Below, piece by piece: positions 45,468 through 58,700 of a DNA stretch of 64,000 bases. The first letter of the stretch is position 1, and every line of letters begins with the position of its first letter. The notes beneath the pieces were generated by a model. That model was not told where the DNA came from. It did no database searches and worked only from the letters and a program-made list of their open reading frames with translations. Both the position numbers and the translations under genes were made by a program. The stretch lies in NCBI GenBank assembly GCA_905182995.1, contig CAJJDP010000102.1, forward strand, positions 4,183-68,182, in the 5' to 3' direction. The stretch is from Paramecium octaurelia. Its lineage: Eukaryota > Ciliophora > Oligohymenophorea > Peniculida > Parameciidae.

Positions 45468-47555
45468 ATTTTTGATTTTTAAATAAATATTTTATTTAAA
45501 GATTTAAATTGAATTTGCATATTTAATTAAAAATAATATATATTTGCTTTTTAGTATTATCATTTATTCCTCTCTAATTTCTATCTCCTGCAACATCAAC
45601 GCTCCCTCCCTTACCAGACAACCAACTATAATACAGTATTCAGGAAGGTCATCTAAATGAATGAAAAGGACATATTTGGAAAGAAAAAGATAAGATTAAA
45701 CATCAATTAAATGAACAGTCAAGTTTTATTAATTTGATATTAAATTTGATTAAATAAGATTCAGGAGTTTCTATTGTTGTTTATTCTCTAACCTTCAAAA
45801 TAATATTAATAATATTATTATAATTTGAAACCTATAAAGAACAACATTAATTATCAATTTCAACTAATAGAGTACATATATAAATTATTGATTGTTAATT
45901 TAGAAAAATAATGGCAGATTTTATTTTCTATTTACTAAACAATAGCATTAATTAAAAAGTAATTTTTTCCATCGATAATTTAAGTTCGCTGATTGGAAGT
46001 AGTTTTATCGACTTCGATTGTTTATGAATTAGCGCAGATGTTCTTATTAATGCTATATCTTTATTAATAAATTCTAAATCATAATATTAATACTATTATG
46101 ATTTGAGATAGTGTTACAATCCTTGGTCCATTATTTTATTATAAAATAGAAGAAATTACATTAATTCTTGGTATCAAACTCATATTTGTATCAAAAAGTA
46201 ACAGAGATTATAAATGAAATACAATATTAATAATAAGAGTTTAGAATTCCTTTTAAGTTTGATATTGTAAGGTTATTATTATAAATGTATTAAAATTCAT
46301 ATCCAAATTATAAGTGAAGAGAGTATTGTTTTATTTTTCTATGTTATCATTAAATTGTAAATTTCAAATTTATTTTGACTTAAAAAAAGAATAGATCTCT
46401 TAAATAATTTACTAGTAATTCAGCTCTATTTATGAGGGATATTCAGTTGTATTAAGTTATCGATCTATTTTTTTTAATTCTTAAATTTATTTTAATTTTA
46501 TAATTAAATATATTAATATTAATCATCTAATTCAAAAATGCTACACCATGATGTAGTTGTATGTTATAAATCAATTTTCTAAAATGGAAATTTACTTTCA
46601 AATATTAATTGATAACAGATATTATCATGTGATGAAATCCTAATATTCTTCTGAAAATTTCTTTAAATATTGAGTTTTCCTATGTGTGAATGTAAGTATC
46701 TTCTCTATTAGGAATCAAAGATCGAAAGGCCGCCAAACAGCTTATTTTAAAAAAGTATTCATAGCTTATTTTAAAAATTATTGCAAATGCTGATGACCAA
46801 TTATTAGCACCTAATGTATTTTTTTAAACATATAGTTGATGTTAAATTTGCTATTCATTAGAGCATTAATTCAAGTTGATCTTAATACATTCCAAGAGCA
46901 TGCTTAAGCTGATATTCATGAAAGGCGCATTAACTTAAAAAATGCCTCAGTTTTGTGATTTTCACGTACAGATTATTGGCAAGTTGCTTCAATTAATGCA
47001 AAGAACAGTTGTAGTTGACTGGTAAGGATTTAGATATGTCTATTAACAATACTCTTGATGAACAAAATTTATCTATATCTATGAAATAATTTTTTAAGTA
47101 TATAGTTGTTCAAGTTGGGCATCTCGAAGTATCTGAGCAAACTGATCCATTAAGGTAGCAGCCTCTAGCTGGTCGACAGATAGTTTACGGAATATGAAGA
47201 GTATTTGAAATTAGCAATATGAACTTCATTTATTAAATATCATTGCAATATATGATTAAATGGTCTAATATTCTATAAAGAATCTAAAGCTATGATGCAA
47301 GCGACTATAATGAATTTATTCAAACTTATATTTTCCTTAAGTTTATTATAGTTATAAATGTATAAATAAGAATAAAAAACTTCTCAATTAGAATTATAGG
47401 AAAAAGTCACAAGCCTTAATATGAGCTACTTTTTGTGGAATAATGAAGATTTGATAATAAAACTACTTTTTAGATGGTTGTAAATATTGATTGCGTAATG
47501 CGGCCATTTAAAGCCCAAATTATTGATAACATTATATTAATAATATTATCAAAAA
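45468..47555. other. Gene-poor gap of 2.1 kb with one unassigned relic
   Basis: By far the largest gap in the right half. The first kilobase is highly AT-rich with nothing readable. Around 46.72-47.21 kb several open pieces in ciliate code look like eroded helical-repeat protein (KKYSQLILKIIANADDQLL and, near 47.1 kb, VVQVGHLEVSEQTDPLRQQ), but frames change and TGA intervenes. I could not name the family. Confidence 0.4.
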
Positions 47556-47980
47556 ATGAAATACCTGATTGCATTACTCTTGGTATCATCCATTTTAGCA
47601 GCCATCCCAACCAAAGTTACAAATTGCATGGCCAATCCAAAGATTGTTTTCACAGAGGCAACATTCAGTGTTACACCAGCTAAGGGTGTCGATGAAACAA
47701 TCACACTATATGGATCTGCCAACGAACATGCAGAATTAGATAATGTTTAACTCAAAGCCAAATGGAATGGAATGGATGCTTTTGAAGACAACTATCCAGA
47801 AGACGAAGTCTATGACAAAGGAGATCGTGTTACCTACGAGTTGACCCAAAATTTCCCAACCTATACTCCATCTGTAAAATAATTAAATAATATAAATAGG
47901 GTAAAATTACTGTCCAATTGTGGTTCTAAAATGCTAAAAAAGTAAACTTTGCATGTGCTGAAGTGGGATTTGTTATCTGA
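47556..47980 (+). CDS. Secreted ML (MD-2-related lipid-recognition) domain protein (132 aa)
   Basis: Exons 47556..47873 and 47900..47980 with a 26-nt intron. The signal peptide MKYLIALLLVSSILAAIP is followed by the pattern of a small ML domain, as in NPC2-type proteins: early Cys (TNCMANPKIVF), repeated strands (ATFSVTPAKG, DETITLYGSANE, QLKAKWNGM), a Tyr/Pro loop and KITVQLWFQN near the end with a final Cys (VNFACAEVGFVI). ML proteins bind lipids in the lumen of the secretory or endolysosomal route. Length matches the family; the ligand is unknown. The fold call rests on pattern only. Confidence 0.65.
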
Positions 47981-48266
47981 TTCCAAAATCTGTATTTTTT
48001 ATTAAATAAGATATAAATTTTTAAAAAAATTCATACTTTTTAGATAATATCAAAATTTTTCATTAATATGGCATACCTGAGTAAGAGAATCGAGACTTCA
48101 TAACTTTGGTAGTCGATCTAATCATATAAATATCTAAATTACAATGATGTAGAAGAATCTAGAAATCTTAACAGAATATAATTAATATATATAATTTATT
48201 AAGAAATTTAAGTCGATTCATTCAATAACATTATTTAATAACTATAATAAGTTCATATCAAATAGC

Positions 48267-48667
48267 TCAGCCGAACTTGTAAATCATGAATCCCAATTAG
48301 TTTATGTAAAAATGTATCATACATTAACTTTCATAAGAAACAAAGGACCCAAAATGTAATCCAACTATCACATGCCATGTCCCTTAAAATTTATTATCAA
48401 ATTCATTTTTTATGTATTCAGCTATGTCTTTAAAATATCTCTTCTCTCTTTTAGCAGACAATTCTTAAAATTAATAATTTATGATATACTAAAAGCATGC
48501 TCAGCAGTTTCAAATGCAAATTCTTTCTATGCTTAATTCATATCGCAAAAGGTGACAACAGGTTTATGAATTTCCAAATTTGACACTATTACTACAGCAT
48601 CCTTAGACTACCCTCCTCGACCAAATGACTTATCAATAGCAGAGCTTCCAATTTTTGATATGTCCAT
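48267..48667 (-). CDS. Dynein light chain, LC8 type, divergent (124 aa)
   Basis: Exons 48667..48490 and 48463..48267 with a 26-nt intron. The second half carries the LC8 signature in order: IAEYIKNEFDNKFQGTWHVI, VGLHFGSFVSYES (family: GRNFGSYVTHE) and IHFYINQLGFMIYKFG at the C-terminus (family: FYLGQVAILLFKSG). LC8 light chains are homodimeric hubs of dynein and other complexes. The first 50 residues are longer than usual and replace the standard start; conserved residues are partly changed, so this is a divergent family member, as is common in ciliates with many light-chain genes. Confidence 0.85.
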
Positions 48668-49151
48668 TAATTATTTGTATATTAATTATAATACTATATT
48701 AAAATGAATTTATTATCAATATAATAATTTGATAAAAGCATTGAACCAGTGACTATCTAATATGATTTATATGAAAAAGGATATCTTTTTTGTTTTATTT
48801 TATTTCCATTTTATCTAGATTTTAATACAATATATGATCAATGAATTTTTCATTAAGTGCAATATAATATAAGAATTATTGCGAGTCAAATTGAAAATGC
48901 AAAATAGCTGATGTCGAAAGAAAACCTGGAGAAAATCTGAAATAGAATTTTCATAAAAAGGCAAGAAATCCTATTAATCTAAGCTAATGGAACTGATATT
49001 GACCAATATTTATAAAATGACTTATGCTGTTAAAATCAATCTAAATTCTAAAATTCTTAGAAGAAAGAAATAACACTAGACACAATTATAGCTAAATTAG
49101 TGAGTGTGTATCAGATATGCTTCTTCTAATTTATATCATAATATCGTATAG
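48668..49151. other. Interrupted coding-like frame, left edge of the third duplication
   Basis: From about 48.87 kb a plus frame reads like protein on both sides of one TGA (SQIENAKQLMSKENLEKI, then NRIFIKRQEILLIQANGTD and QYLQNDLCCQNQ). It may be a recent pseudogene or the upstream part of the next gene with an exon junction I could not resolve. The stretch is repeated at 50206-50481. Confidence 0.35.
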
Positions 49152-49545
49152 ATGGGGTTCAATAATTTCAATCGAAGGAGTAATATTTTATAAAATATTT
49201 GTATTTAATAATTAGAACATATGCGTTTTGATGTATTGTACGATTAGCTCATTGCAATTAGATCAAAAGTGATTAAGTCTGTCGGATGTATAAATTAGGG
49301 TAGTATCATTAGAAAATGGCAAGGAAATTTAGGAACAGCAGATTAGGAAACCTATATTGAATACCATAATTTTGATATTCTTACATAAGTAAATCTTTAT
49401 CCTATTTCTAAAGCTTTAAATAATATTTTCAGCAAGTGAATAAGAAATATAGAATGAAACAGATTAATTAGAAATTTATTCCTAACATTTTCAAGAGATT
49501 ATGAGTTCTTTTAAAGTCAAATAGCTGGAATAAGAAGAGGAATGA
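49152..49545 (+). CDS. Unknown small helical protein (122 aa)
   Basis: Exons 49152..49388 and 49414..49545 with a 25-nt intron. The protein is helical and polar, with LYDQLIAIRSKVIKSVGC, IIRKWQGNLGTADQETYIEY and an acidic coiled-coil C-terminus (SSFKVKQLEQEEE). It resembles small subunits of tethering or trafficking complexes in style only. No family is recognised. The ATG is chosen as the first Met of the frame; the coding-like stretch upstream may belong to it. Confidence 0.55.
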
Positions 49546-49606
49546 AACACAAATAAATTTATCATTAGATGTATTTTATAATAATATTTATAAATTTTTA
49601 TTTGTG

Positions 49607-50204
49607 ATGAGAGGCTTCTTTGCCATTACAAGGGCTTTTATTGCTCCTGTTGCAAAATCAACTTTTCATTTCTCTTCCCAATAGTCAAAAATATAAATGA
49701 GAATGTATATTAAATTTGTACTATTACAAGAGTCATTAAGAAAATAAATCACCTTATTAGATTATCATCTACGATGTCTGGTTTAAGAATTGCAAATCAA
49801 TACGATATATCATTGTTTTCATTGTTAGAGGAGGCTTAAGGTAATATTTAAGATTTAGTATTATTAGGTAAAATTATTCTTATGAATTTTAAGATGACTC
49901 GACTGACTTGGATAACAGGCAAATTGGCTTACATTTAGGATGCACAGTTTCCATATGATTGGTAAAACATTATTATATTATAAATATTAACATTATTTAT
50001 TATTCGGAATTCATTCTATTTATTGATAATTATTACATTTGGTAACGGATTTCTTATAGAAAATCTTATGATTATTTTGTAATAACTCTTGCATCAATTT
50101 ATTAAACCATATTTTAACTATTAAATGAGGTTGTATTCCGTCTTTCTCAACAAATTGAAAATGAGAACCCTAAGATACTATAGTAGAATAGAATTGTACT
50201 CTAC
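49607..50204 (+). CDS. Truncated first copy of the gene at 50937 (artefact)
   Basis: Matches 50937-51534 and is cut by the N at 50205. It is not a separate gene if the junction is an assembly error. Confidence 0.5.
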
Positions 50205-50481
50205 NTTATTGCGAGTCAAATTGAAAATGCAAAATAGCTGATGTCGAAAGAAAACCTGGAGAAAATCTGAAATAGAATTTTCATAAAAAGGCAAGAAATC
50301 CTATTAATCTAAGCTAATGGAACTGATATTGACCAATATTTATAAAATGACTTATGCTGTTAAAATCAATCTAAATTCTAAAATTCTTAGAAGAAAGAAA
50401 TAACACTAGACACAATTATAGCTAAATTAGTGAGTGTGTATCAGATATGCTTCTTCTAATTTATATCATAATATCGTATAG

Positions 50482-50875
50482 ATGGGGTTCAATAATTTCA
50501 ATCGAAGGAGTAATATTTTATAAAATATTTGTATTTAATAATTAGAACATATGCGTTTTGATGTATTGTACGATTAGCTCATTGCAATTAGATCAAAAGT
50601 GATTAAGTCTGTCGGATGTATAAATTAGGGTAGTATCATTAGAAAATGGCAAGGAAATTTAGGAACAGCAGATTAGGAAACCTATATTGAATACCATAAT
50701 TTTGATATTCTTACATAAGTAAATCTTTATCCTATTTCTAAAGCTTTAAATAATATTTTCAGCAAGTGAATAAGAAATATAGAATGAAACAGATTAATTA
50801 GAAATTTATTCCTAACATTTTCAAGAGATTATGAGTTCTTTTAAAGTCAAATAGCTGGAATAAGAAGAGGAATGA
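50482..50875 (+). CDS. Second copy of the 122-aa gene (artefact)
   Basis: Matches 49152-49545, exons 50482..50718 and 50744..50875. Count once. Confidence 0.5.
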
Positions 50876-50936
50876 AACACAAATAAATTTATCATTAGAT
50901 GTATTTTATAATAATATTTATAAATTTTTATTTGTG

Positions 50937-51610
50937 ATGAGAGGCTTCTTTGCCATTACAAGGGCTTTTATTGCTCCTGTTGCAAAATCAACTTTTCATT
51001 TCTCTTCCCAATAGTCAAAAATATAAATGAGAATGTATATTAAATTTGTACTATTACAAGAGTCATTAAGAAAATAAATCACCTTATTAGATTATCATCT
51101 ACGATGTCTGGTTTAAGAATTGCAAATCAATACGATATATCATTGTTTTCATTGTTAGAGGAGGCTTAAGGTAATATTTAAGATTTAGTATTATTAGGTA
51201 AAATTATTCTTATGAATTTTAAGATGACTCGACTGACTTGGATAACAGGCAAATTGGCTTACATTTAGGATGCACAGTTTCCATATGATTGGTAAAACAT
51301 TATTATATTATAAATATTAACATTATTTATTATTCGGAATTCATTCTATTTATTGATAATTATTACATTTGGTAACGGATTTCTTATAGAAAATCTTATG
51401 ATTATTTTGTAATAACTCTTGCATCAATTTATTAAACCATATTTTAACTATTAAATGAGGTTGTATTCCGTCTTTCTCAACAAATTGAAAATGAGAACCC
51501 TAAGATACTATAGTAGAATAGAATTGTACTCTACTAGCTTCATTTTCTAGGAACTGCAATTAAAGCCATATTTTTTAATTCCTAGGTTCAATATTTTTCT
51601 ATGGCTTTGA
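50937..51610 (+). CDS. Putative mitochondrial protein (206 aa), C-terminus uncertain
   Basis: Exons 50937..51034, 51061..51170 and 51198..51610, introns 26 and 27 nt. The N-terminus MRGFFAITRAFIAPVAKS with a following FHFSSQQSK is Arg/Ala/Ser/Phe-rich and amphipathic, as in mitochondrial presequences. After it come short polar segments, then from about residue 90 a strongly hydrophobic region (IIILQILTLFIIRNSFYLLI) that could be membrane helices or read-through into the 3' flank, because the true end could be earlier if a splice was missed. The second intron is a multiple of three without TGA. No family is recognised. Confidence 0.45.
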
Positions 51611-51705
51611 GTGAGAAGAGATCATTTTTAAATCTCAAATACATTTAGTCCCTTATAATGATTTCATCATATTTCAATAATTATTTTATTTTTTATTGCC
51701 TACAT

Positions 51706-52065
51706 ATGAGCTATAACCTATACGAAGATGTATAAGAAAAGAAATATCAATTCGAATAGTCATCAGAGAACTTCTAAGGAGATGATTCTCCGATGCTCGA
51801 TTTATACCACACCATTCATTAATCTCCTCCATCATAAAAATGGTCCATAAATAAAGTAAGCACTGGGTTGAGCAAATGCATAAGAAAAATAAAACTCACA
51901 AGAAAAGTAAAGACAAGTTAATATATTTCAGAAGGGAAAAGTATCCATTTACATGAAATTTAGATTTTATTATATAAAAGGTAGCCTCTCTAGATGATGC
52001 TAGCCACTTAAATAATCAGGAAAATTGGAATGTCCATTTCTAAGAAAAAGGTTTCAAAAACATGA
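51706..52065 (+). CDS. Unknown small protein (101 aa in the preferred model)
   Basis: Exons 51706..51855, 51885..51906 and 51932..52065, introns 29 and 25 nt. The first exon is convincing (acidic, Tyr- and Gln-rich, YEDVQEKKYQFEQSSENF). Downstream several splice choices keep a frame open; without the second intron the protein would end earlier, so the C-terminus is uncertain. No domain is recognised. Confidence 0.45.
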
Positions 52066-52740
52066 TAAAGTAGATGAAGCAATTAAACATACAATGAATT
52101 GTATGCAAACTATCTCATGATGCATTAGTTATCTATGTTATGTCTTTTTCAATCAATTAGTTATACTCAATATTATTGTTACGTATTGAATTTCTTAAAT
52201 ATTGTACATCGCAAAGTGTAATTTTTTATATTTCATACATGAATGTAAATCACATCCAATTCAATGAAATACTTCAATACCCAACTTATTACAAGAACTC
52301 CTTCAACATAATCTAAAGGAACTACTATCGTAAGAGTTAAGCAGTTGAATTAGGATATTAATTATCATTTTTTTAAAAATACTTAAATAGTATGTACATA
52401 AATTAGATTTGATGTTTATATTAAAAAATAAATATCTACATAATAAATAATGGGAACAATTAGAAAAACTGACATTGGGAAGAATTATAGTTCGACATTT
52501 ACTATGTTGTGCTTTTCCATGATTTTGAAGATTAAATACTACTAGAAATCCTTAATAAAAGTATGTCAATGTACTTTAACACTATGTTATAGAAGAATTT
52601 ACTTAATGTTAGTCATAAATCGTAGATTTAAAATGGGAAATCATAAAAAAATCATTAAATTTTGATGATCTAACTGAGAAATAGAAGTTAATAACAATAT
52701 GGGATGTGTAAACAATTGACTTATGATATATTCATAATTT
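52066..52740. other. Intergenic, nothing recognised
   Basis: AT-rich spacer between the small gene and the 3' end of the giant EML-type gene. Open frames here are short. Confidence 0.5.
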
Positions 52741-55700
52741 TCACTTTTTTGTAACCTTCCAAACGAACACACATTAATCTTCTCCTCCAGTTGAGATGAT
52801 TCTTGAATCATCTTTGGTCCATTTAACATTTGTAACATGGGATGAATGTCCAGTACCAACAACGGCTTCAGAGGATTTCTTCAAGCTTGGGTATCTGAGT
52901 ATTCTCACATGACTAAAGTCATCTCCGGAAGCAAGCAAATGATAAGATGTTTTAGGATCATTCTTTCCATTAATAGTAGTATTTGATCGATCAACGGCAT
53001 TGATATCAGTACCATCAGCACATTCAGGCCAAATACCTTAGACTGGCCATCCAAGAGTAACTGTCCAAGTGTACCATAATTCATCCTTTAATGCAGATGC
53101 TCCACCAGGTAACTAAAAATTAATGATAACTAAATAATACTTATTTGCATTATGCTACATCCCAAAATAAAAGTTCATAAGCACCACAAGTGGAATGCAA
53201 ATTGACACCATCTCTACTAAAGTCAAAGTGAGTAATATATGATGAATGTTTTTGCATTTTTTTGCCTATTGCTTTCCATGAAGGGTATTTATAGGCGTAA
53301 AGTGCGTTATCATGTGAACCAATAACACAAGTAGTACCATCAGGAGAGAATTTGATATCGCTGATCCATTCTTTAGCCTATTTAAATACTTTGGTTTAAT
53401 TAAATTCAGCATCATATATTCTAATAGTACCATCCTTCATTCCTGCAGTGAAACCTTCATCCTTAGGATTTGTACTAACAACACGTGCTTTGCATTAATC
53501 AGTGAAATCTCCAGTATTGAGATCCCTCTTCTCTTCTTTGCCATCAGCAGTAAGAAGAGTGCTACCAATTTTAACTTATTTCCTATCAGCAATAGACCAA
53601 ACACGAACAGTACCATCATCAGAACATGTTACAAATTTATCTTAGTCTTCTTAGAATATATCCAAACCCCAGACTTCATTGGTCCATTTCAAATTTGGAC
53701 AGAAATGACCTCTCATAAGATTTGTAACCTAAAAGTCTGTTTGACTATTAATAGCTCCACCATCCCAAGAGAATTAATAAATTTCACTACCCAATGTTCC
53801 AATCAACAATTTGGAATTTGGCAAATCAGCATAGATGGCTCTGACACTAGGACACACAGAATCTGGACACTTTTCTTTTACTTTCACAGCCAAGATTTCT
53901 TCATAATTTTTACTTAAAACAAAGAATACTCCATCTCTTCCTCCTGAGAAAACATAATCTTGTGTAACTGTAATGCAATCACAAATCTGGGCATGTTTAC
54001 TTGGCAATGGTTTCATAAATGCTTCTCCTTTCCATACTTAAATGCAACCATCTGCAGCTCCACATAAGGTATCATTTCCATTAATGGCAATACCTGATAA
54101 ATTGTTGCTTGCTCCCTTTCCGAATTATCCCTTCTTTCCTTGACATTTACCATTATCATATTTCCAACATTTATAATGCTTCACTCCGACTGTTACAAAT
54201 GCATCATCTGTATTCCATCTTAAATCAACGATAACATCTGGGCCACTCTTGTCTGACCACAATACTGCTCCTTTTCCACTCACATCAAAAACTGCCAATG
54301 AATGATCAACATCAACTGCTCCAGCAACTAATCTTTTACCATTGGGAGTAAATGCCATTGCTATGATACCTTTTTACAAAGGGGCTTTGAATTAGCATTT
54401 CACTTCCTTAGTCTCAGCATTCCAAACAAAGATATTTGGCTTAGCTCCTAATTCACCAGTGGCTACAGTCATTCTATCTACAGGATTCAGATCTATTGCT
54501 GTGATATCATCTTCATGCTTATTGAAATAAGTTTAGGTATTGCTACCAACATCTAAGACGATTCCTAATGCAGCTGCATTATATAATACTTAGCCATTTG
54601 CTAAAAAGAATAAATTGTTTCTCATATCTTTTGTACGATAACCATGTACATATTCAATTTCCAAATCACACTTTGGTGGTTTGTGTCCATCTGTTTTGCT
54701 TTAATAATATTGATATGTTGGTTCTTTAATTGCTCCCATCCATGGTTTGCATGCCATAAATTAATCTCCTTCATCAGTTTCCTCTTGGGAGAATACTGAA
54801 TTTTCATCTTGCTATATTTATTTTTTAGGAGGTGGTTAAGCCTTCTTCTTTTTAACAGGCATGTCAATATCATCTGCTCCTTCCTCCTTGCATAGTTCTT
54901 GCAAATTAACTTACTCGACTTTTCCTTGAGCACTTCCAAAATCTGTTTTCCAAACAATAATCGATTTATCATTTCCACCTACTGAAATCAAGAAGTTATC
55001 GTCGCATGTAAATCTTACTCTCATAACATGAGATGAATGTCCAATATACTCTTTTCTCTTTTATTTGGGCACTACAACTGGATAATTCATCAAAACAACA
55101 TGTTGAGTATCTTCACCAGATACCAAGTATTTTTTGCTATTGCTTCTACAAACAGTATTGACATCACTGTAATCTGCTGAAGGGAAGATACCTTAAACAG
55201 GCCATCCCAATTTACAAGTCCAACTAGCAAATTCTGTGTTAGCTTAACTAGAGGATGGTTGATTTTTCTTGGCATTTACATCAACATATTTAAGTTCATA
55301 TGCCCCACTATTGACAACTACAATAGATGAATCAACTGACCAATCCAAAGCAGTCAAGGCTGAAGTTAAACCACATTAAATTTTGGTTCCTTATTTACCA
55401 AATTTTGGATATTCAATAGTCCATACTTCTAAATGTGACGCACCACCATGAGCACCAAATGCTACCTTTTTACAATCTGGTGATATCTTCAAATCATCAA
55501 TCCAATATGTAGATTATCTCTTAGGCATAGTGGTAAAGATGGTCTTGGCAGTGTCCATAATTTGTAAAGTATTAGGATCCAATAGATATACAAATCCATT
55601 GAGATCACCACAAACTATAAATTTACCATCAGTTGACCAATCAACAGCTCTAACCTCACTTGGGAATGGTTTACTAACACAAACCATCTTCTTTTAATCA

Positions 55701-58700
55701 ATATCCCAAACTCTAACTGTCTTATCACCACCTCCTGTAACGTATTTGTGTCCAGTTGGAGCAGCACAGGCTCCCCATAATTCTTCACCAAAATGACCTT
55801 ACACTACAATACTGGTTTATTTCTTGGTTGGATCATAAGAGAAGATCTAAGCACCATTAGTACCAAATAACCACTGTTAAGTCTTTTCATTGTAATCCAT
55901 GGCCACAACACCTGGTGGGAAGAGCGGATTGGTAGCCAAATTGATAATCTCCTGTTTCTTTACCAACTAACCTCCTTCATAACCCCATGAGTTAACTTTG
56001 CCATCTAATCCTCCAGAATATAATAATTTCTTGGCCTTATCCATAATGAATGAACACACTTTGCCTTCGTGACCCTTGACTCCTTTATCACTACTTCCAC
56101 CTTTCCAGCAGAACAATGTTCCACTGCCTCCTCCTGAAACGATGACTTGGTTGTCAAATGCATATGCAACTGAGAATTAAGATTCGAATTTGCCTTACTA
56201 CTAACCCATTTTGCCTTACACATTACGTCCACTTATTTTCCAAAACTTTATGTGCTTATTACCAACAGTCACAAATTCTTCATTGTCCTTCCATGCTGCT
56301 CCATTAACCTTTGCCTTGTCTATGTTGGATGTACAAATTTATCTTTTTCCCTACCAATCATATATGGCTAACGAATTGTCATCATCTTAACCTACTGTTA
56401 ACAATAAAGATCCATCGGGTGAAAATTTCAATAACACTATTGCTCTTAAATGAAATTGGTTGAAGTTAGCCAAGACCTCCTTTGAATCGATGTCCCAAAC
56501 AAAAATATCAATACATTTAGCTTTGCCTGCCTAAGCCATCTGTCCTGTGGCTGCTATGTTTCTATTTGGATGCAAAGCAAAACTAACTATATCTTCTTCA
56601 TGTTTATTAAAGAATGCTTGTTGTTAAGTCTTAGGATCTACCTCCACTCCCAAAGCAGCTGATACAAACACCACTTTATTTTTATCTGTCCATCCCAACA
56701 TGTCTCTGCATTCATCCAAAATGTAAAAGAATCTGAATCCATGAATATGGTACAATGATAAATTGCCCTTCGGGTCCTAATTATCTCTAGCCTTGTTTGG
56801 TTTGTACCATGATGGAACTGAATGTTAGACTTCACCTAAAAATGGCTTGACTGCTCCTATCATATCGCCCTTATCTAGCTCTTCTTATTCAAACATAGCT
56901 CCACCAACATTTTCTTCAACTTTTTCAGGCTCCTCCTGTATATCTTATACATCTAATTTGGATGGAGAGAAGATGTATCTCCATTGAAATATTGATAATT
57001 CGTCACCTCCCACTGAAATGATATGTTCGCCACTATTTGTGAACTTGATTCCACAGACGTAGGAGGAATGTCCTGTATATTTGATACATCCACTCTTTGG
57101 TTGTGGACAAGGATATTTGAATAGTTTAATTTTACCAAAGTCATCACAAGAAACCAAACATTTGCCATCCTTTGATCTATCAGTGGCATTGACATCATCA
57201 CCATCAGAACAATCTGGCCAAATACCTTAAACTTACCATCCATAAATGCAAGTCCAAGTGAACCATTAAATGTCTTTGGCAGCTTCAAATTATATTGGCT
57301 ATGCTGAATTCACATCATAGAATTCAATAGTATAATGGCTTGTATTTAATTGGATGAATTTACTGTCGGCAGAGAAGTCTAAGGTGAAGACATGATATTT
57401 GCAATTAGGTATTTTACTTTGTTTTTTCCAAGTTTTCGTTGAATAGAAGGCAATTTCAGAAAATGGTGGTTTATAACACACACACAAAAGTTCATTATTA
57501 GGTGAGAATTTGATTAATGAGATGATTTCTTTGTCAGGATCTACAACTTCAGTTATCTCTGATAATTTTTTTAAGGAACTTGCATCATAAATGAACGTTC
57601 TGCCATTAGAACAACCAGTGGCAACCCATTTCCCATTTTGACTAACACTCAATGTTTTGCTGCCATATTGATTAGGAGTTGACTTAAGTAACTTCTTCTA
57701 TTTGATATCCCACATGCCTAACATTTCATCTTCTCCTACAGTATAAAATATATTCTAGGTTGGATGTGTATCTAATCCCCACAATTCCCCATTGAAATGT
57801 CCTTACATCAGTAATTTACATTGTATTTTTTAACCTTCTTCATAACTAAGGATTTCTGCAATTTCTGATCTTCTGGTACCAAACAAGATTTTACCTTCTG
57901 GACTTTCGCAGACCGAAATAACATTAGGTGATCCTTTTGGTGGATAACTTAATTTGAGTGGTAAATCTTTGGTGTCAATTTCGAACACTTTATTAAATTA
58001 TGGATCCCAACCCATAATGATACCTCTCTTATCAGCAGAGATGATTCCTCGACCAGCTGATCTCGTCATTATTGCTTTGACTGGAGTAACATGAGCCTTG
58101 ACACTCTTAACACAAATGTTTTTCTTCCAACACAAGAAATTTCCATTGAAAACACCTGTAACGATATATCCTCCATTGATAGCAATGGTCAAGACTGGTT
58201 GAGGTTATTGTTCCTTCCAAACTCCTCTTTCAGCCAGGATTGTACCATTTTTCCATGTGCAAATACTGATTTCTTTCATGCAAGCGACAACAATTTACCA
58301 ATCACCTGGTAAGAATTTAATGTCAAAGATCTCCTATTTAGTTAATTTACCACTTGCAATCAAGGGAGAGGTTTTATTCTTTGGATCCTTCCTTGAATTC
58401 ACGGCTATATCAATATCATAGACAGCCATGAAATGGTCATCATCCATGGCAATAGCAGCCACACTCTTTCCGTCATTTGAAAAGCAACAATTAGATATAC
58501 CATTCTTCAAGACGTCATTAAATAAACAAACCATTCTCATATTATCTATATTCCACACCATCAACATTGGATTAAGACCAACTTATCCAGTTAACACCAA
58601 ATTTTCATATATATCCAAACAAGATATATCATCATTGTGTTCCAAAAAGTGTTTTTAACTCATATTGCTTGGATCCAAGACTATTCCAACACCAGCTGTA

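Larger units (their letters stand above)
48876..51534. repeat. Direct duplication of 1329 bp around a single N (probable assembly artefact)
   Basis: 48876-50204 and 50206-51534 are identical wherever compared, with the N at 50205 between them. Same pattern as the two other junctions. Confidence 0.9.

Noticed and set aside
48933-48950. A TGA flanked by coding-like sequence, as a possible selenocysteine site
   Set aside because: No stem-loop could be judged downstream, no selenoprotein family is recognised, and the stretch has other problems. Pseudogene or missed splice is more likely.
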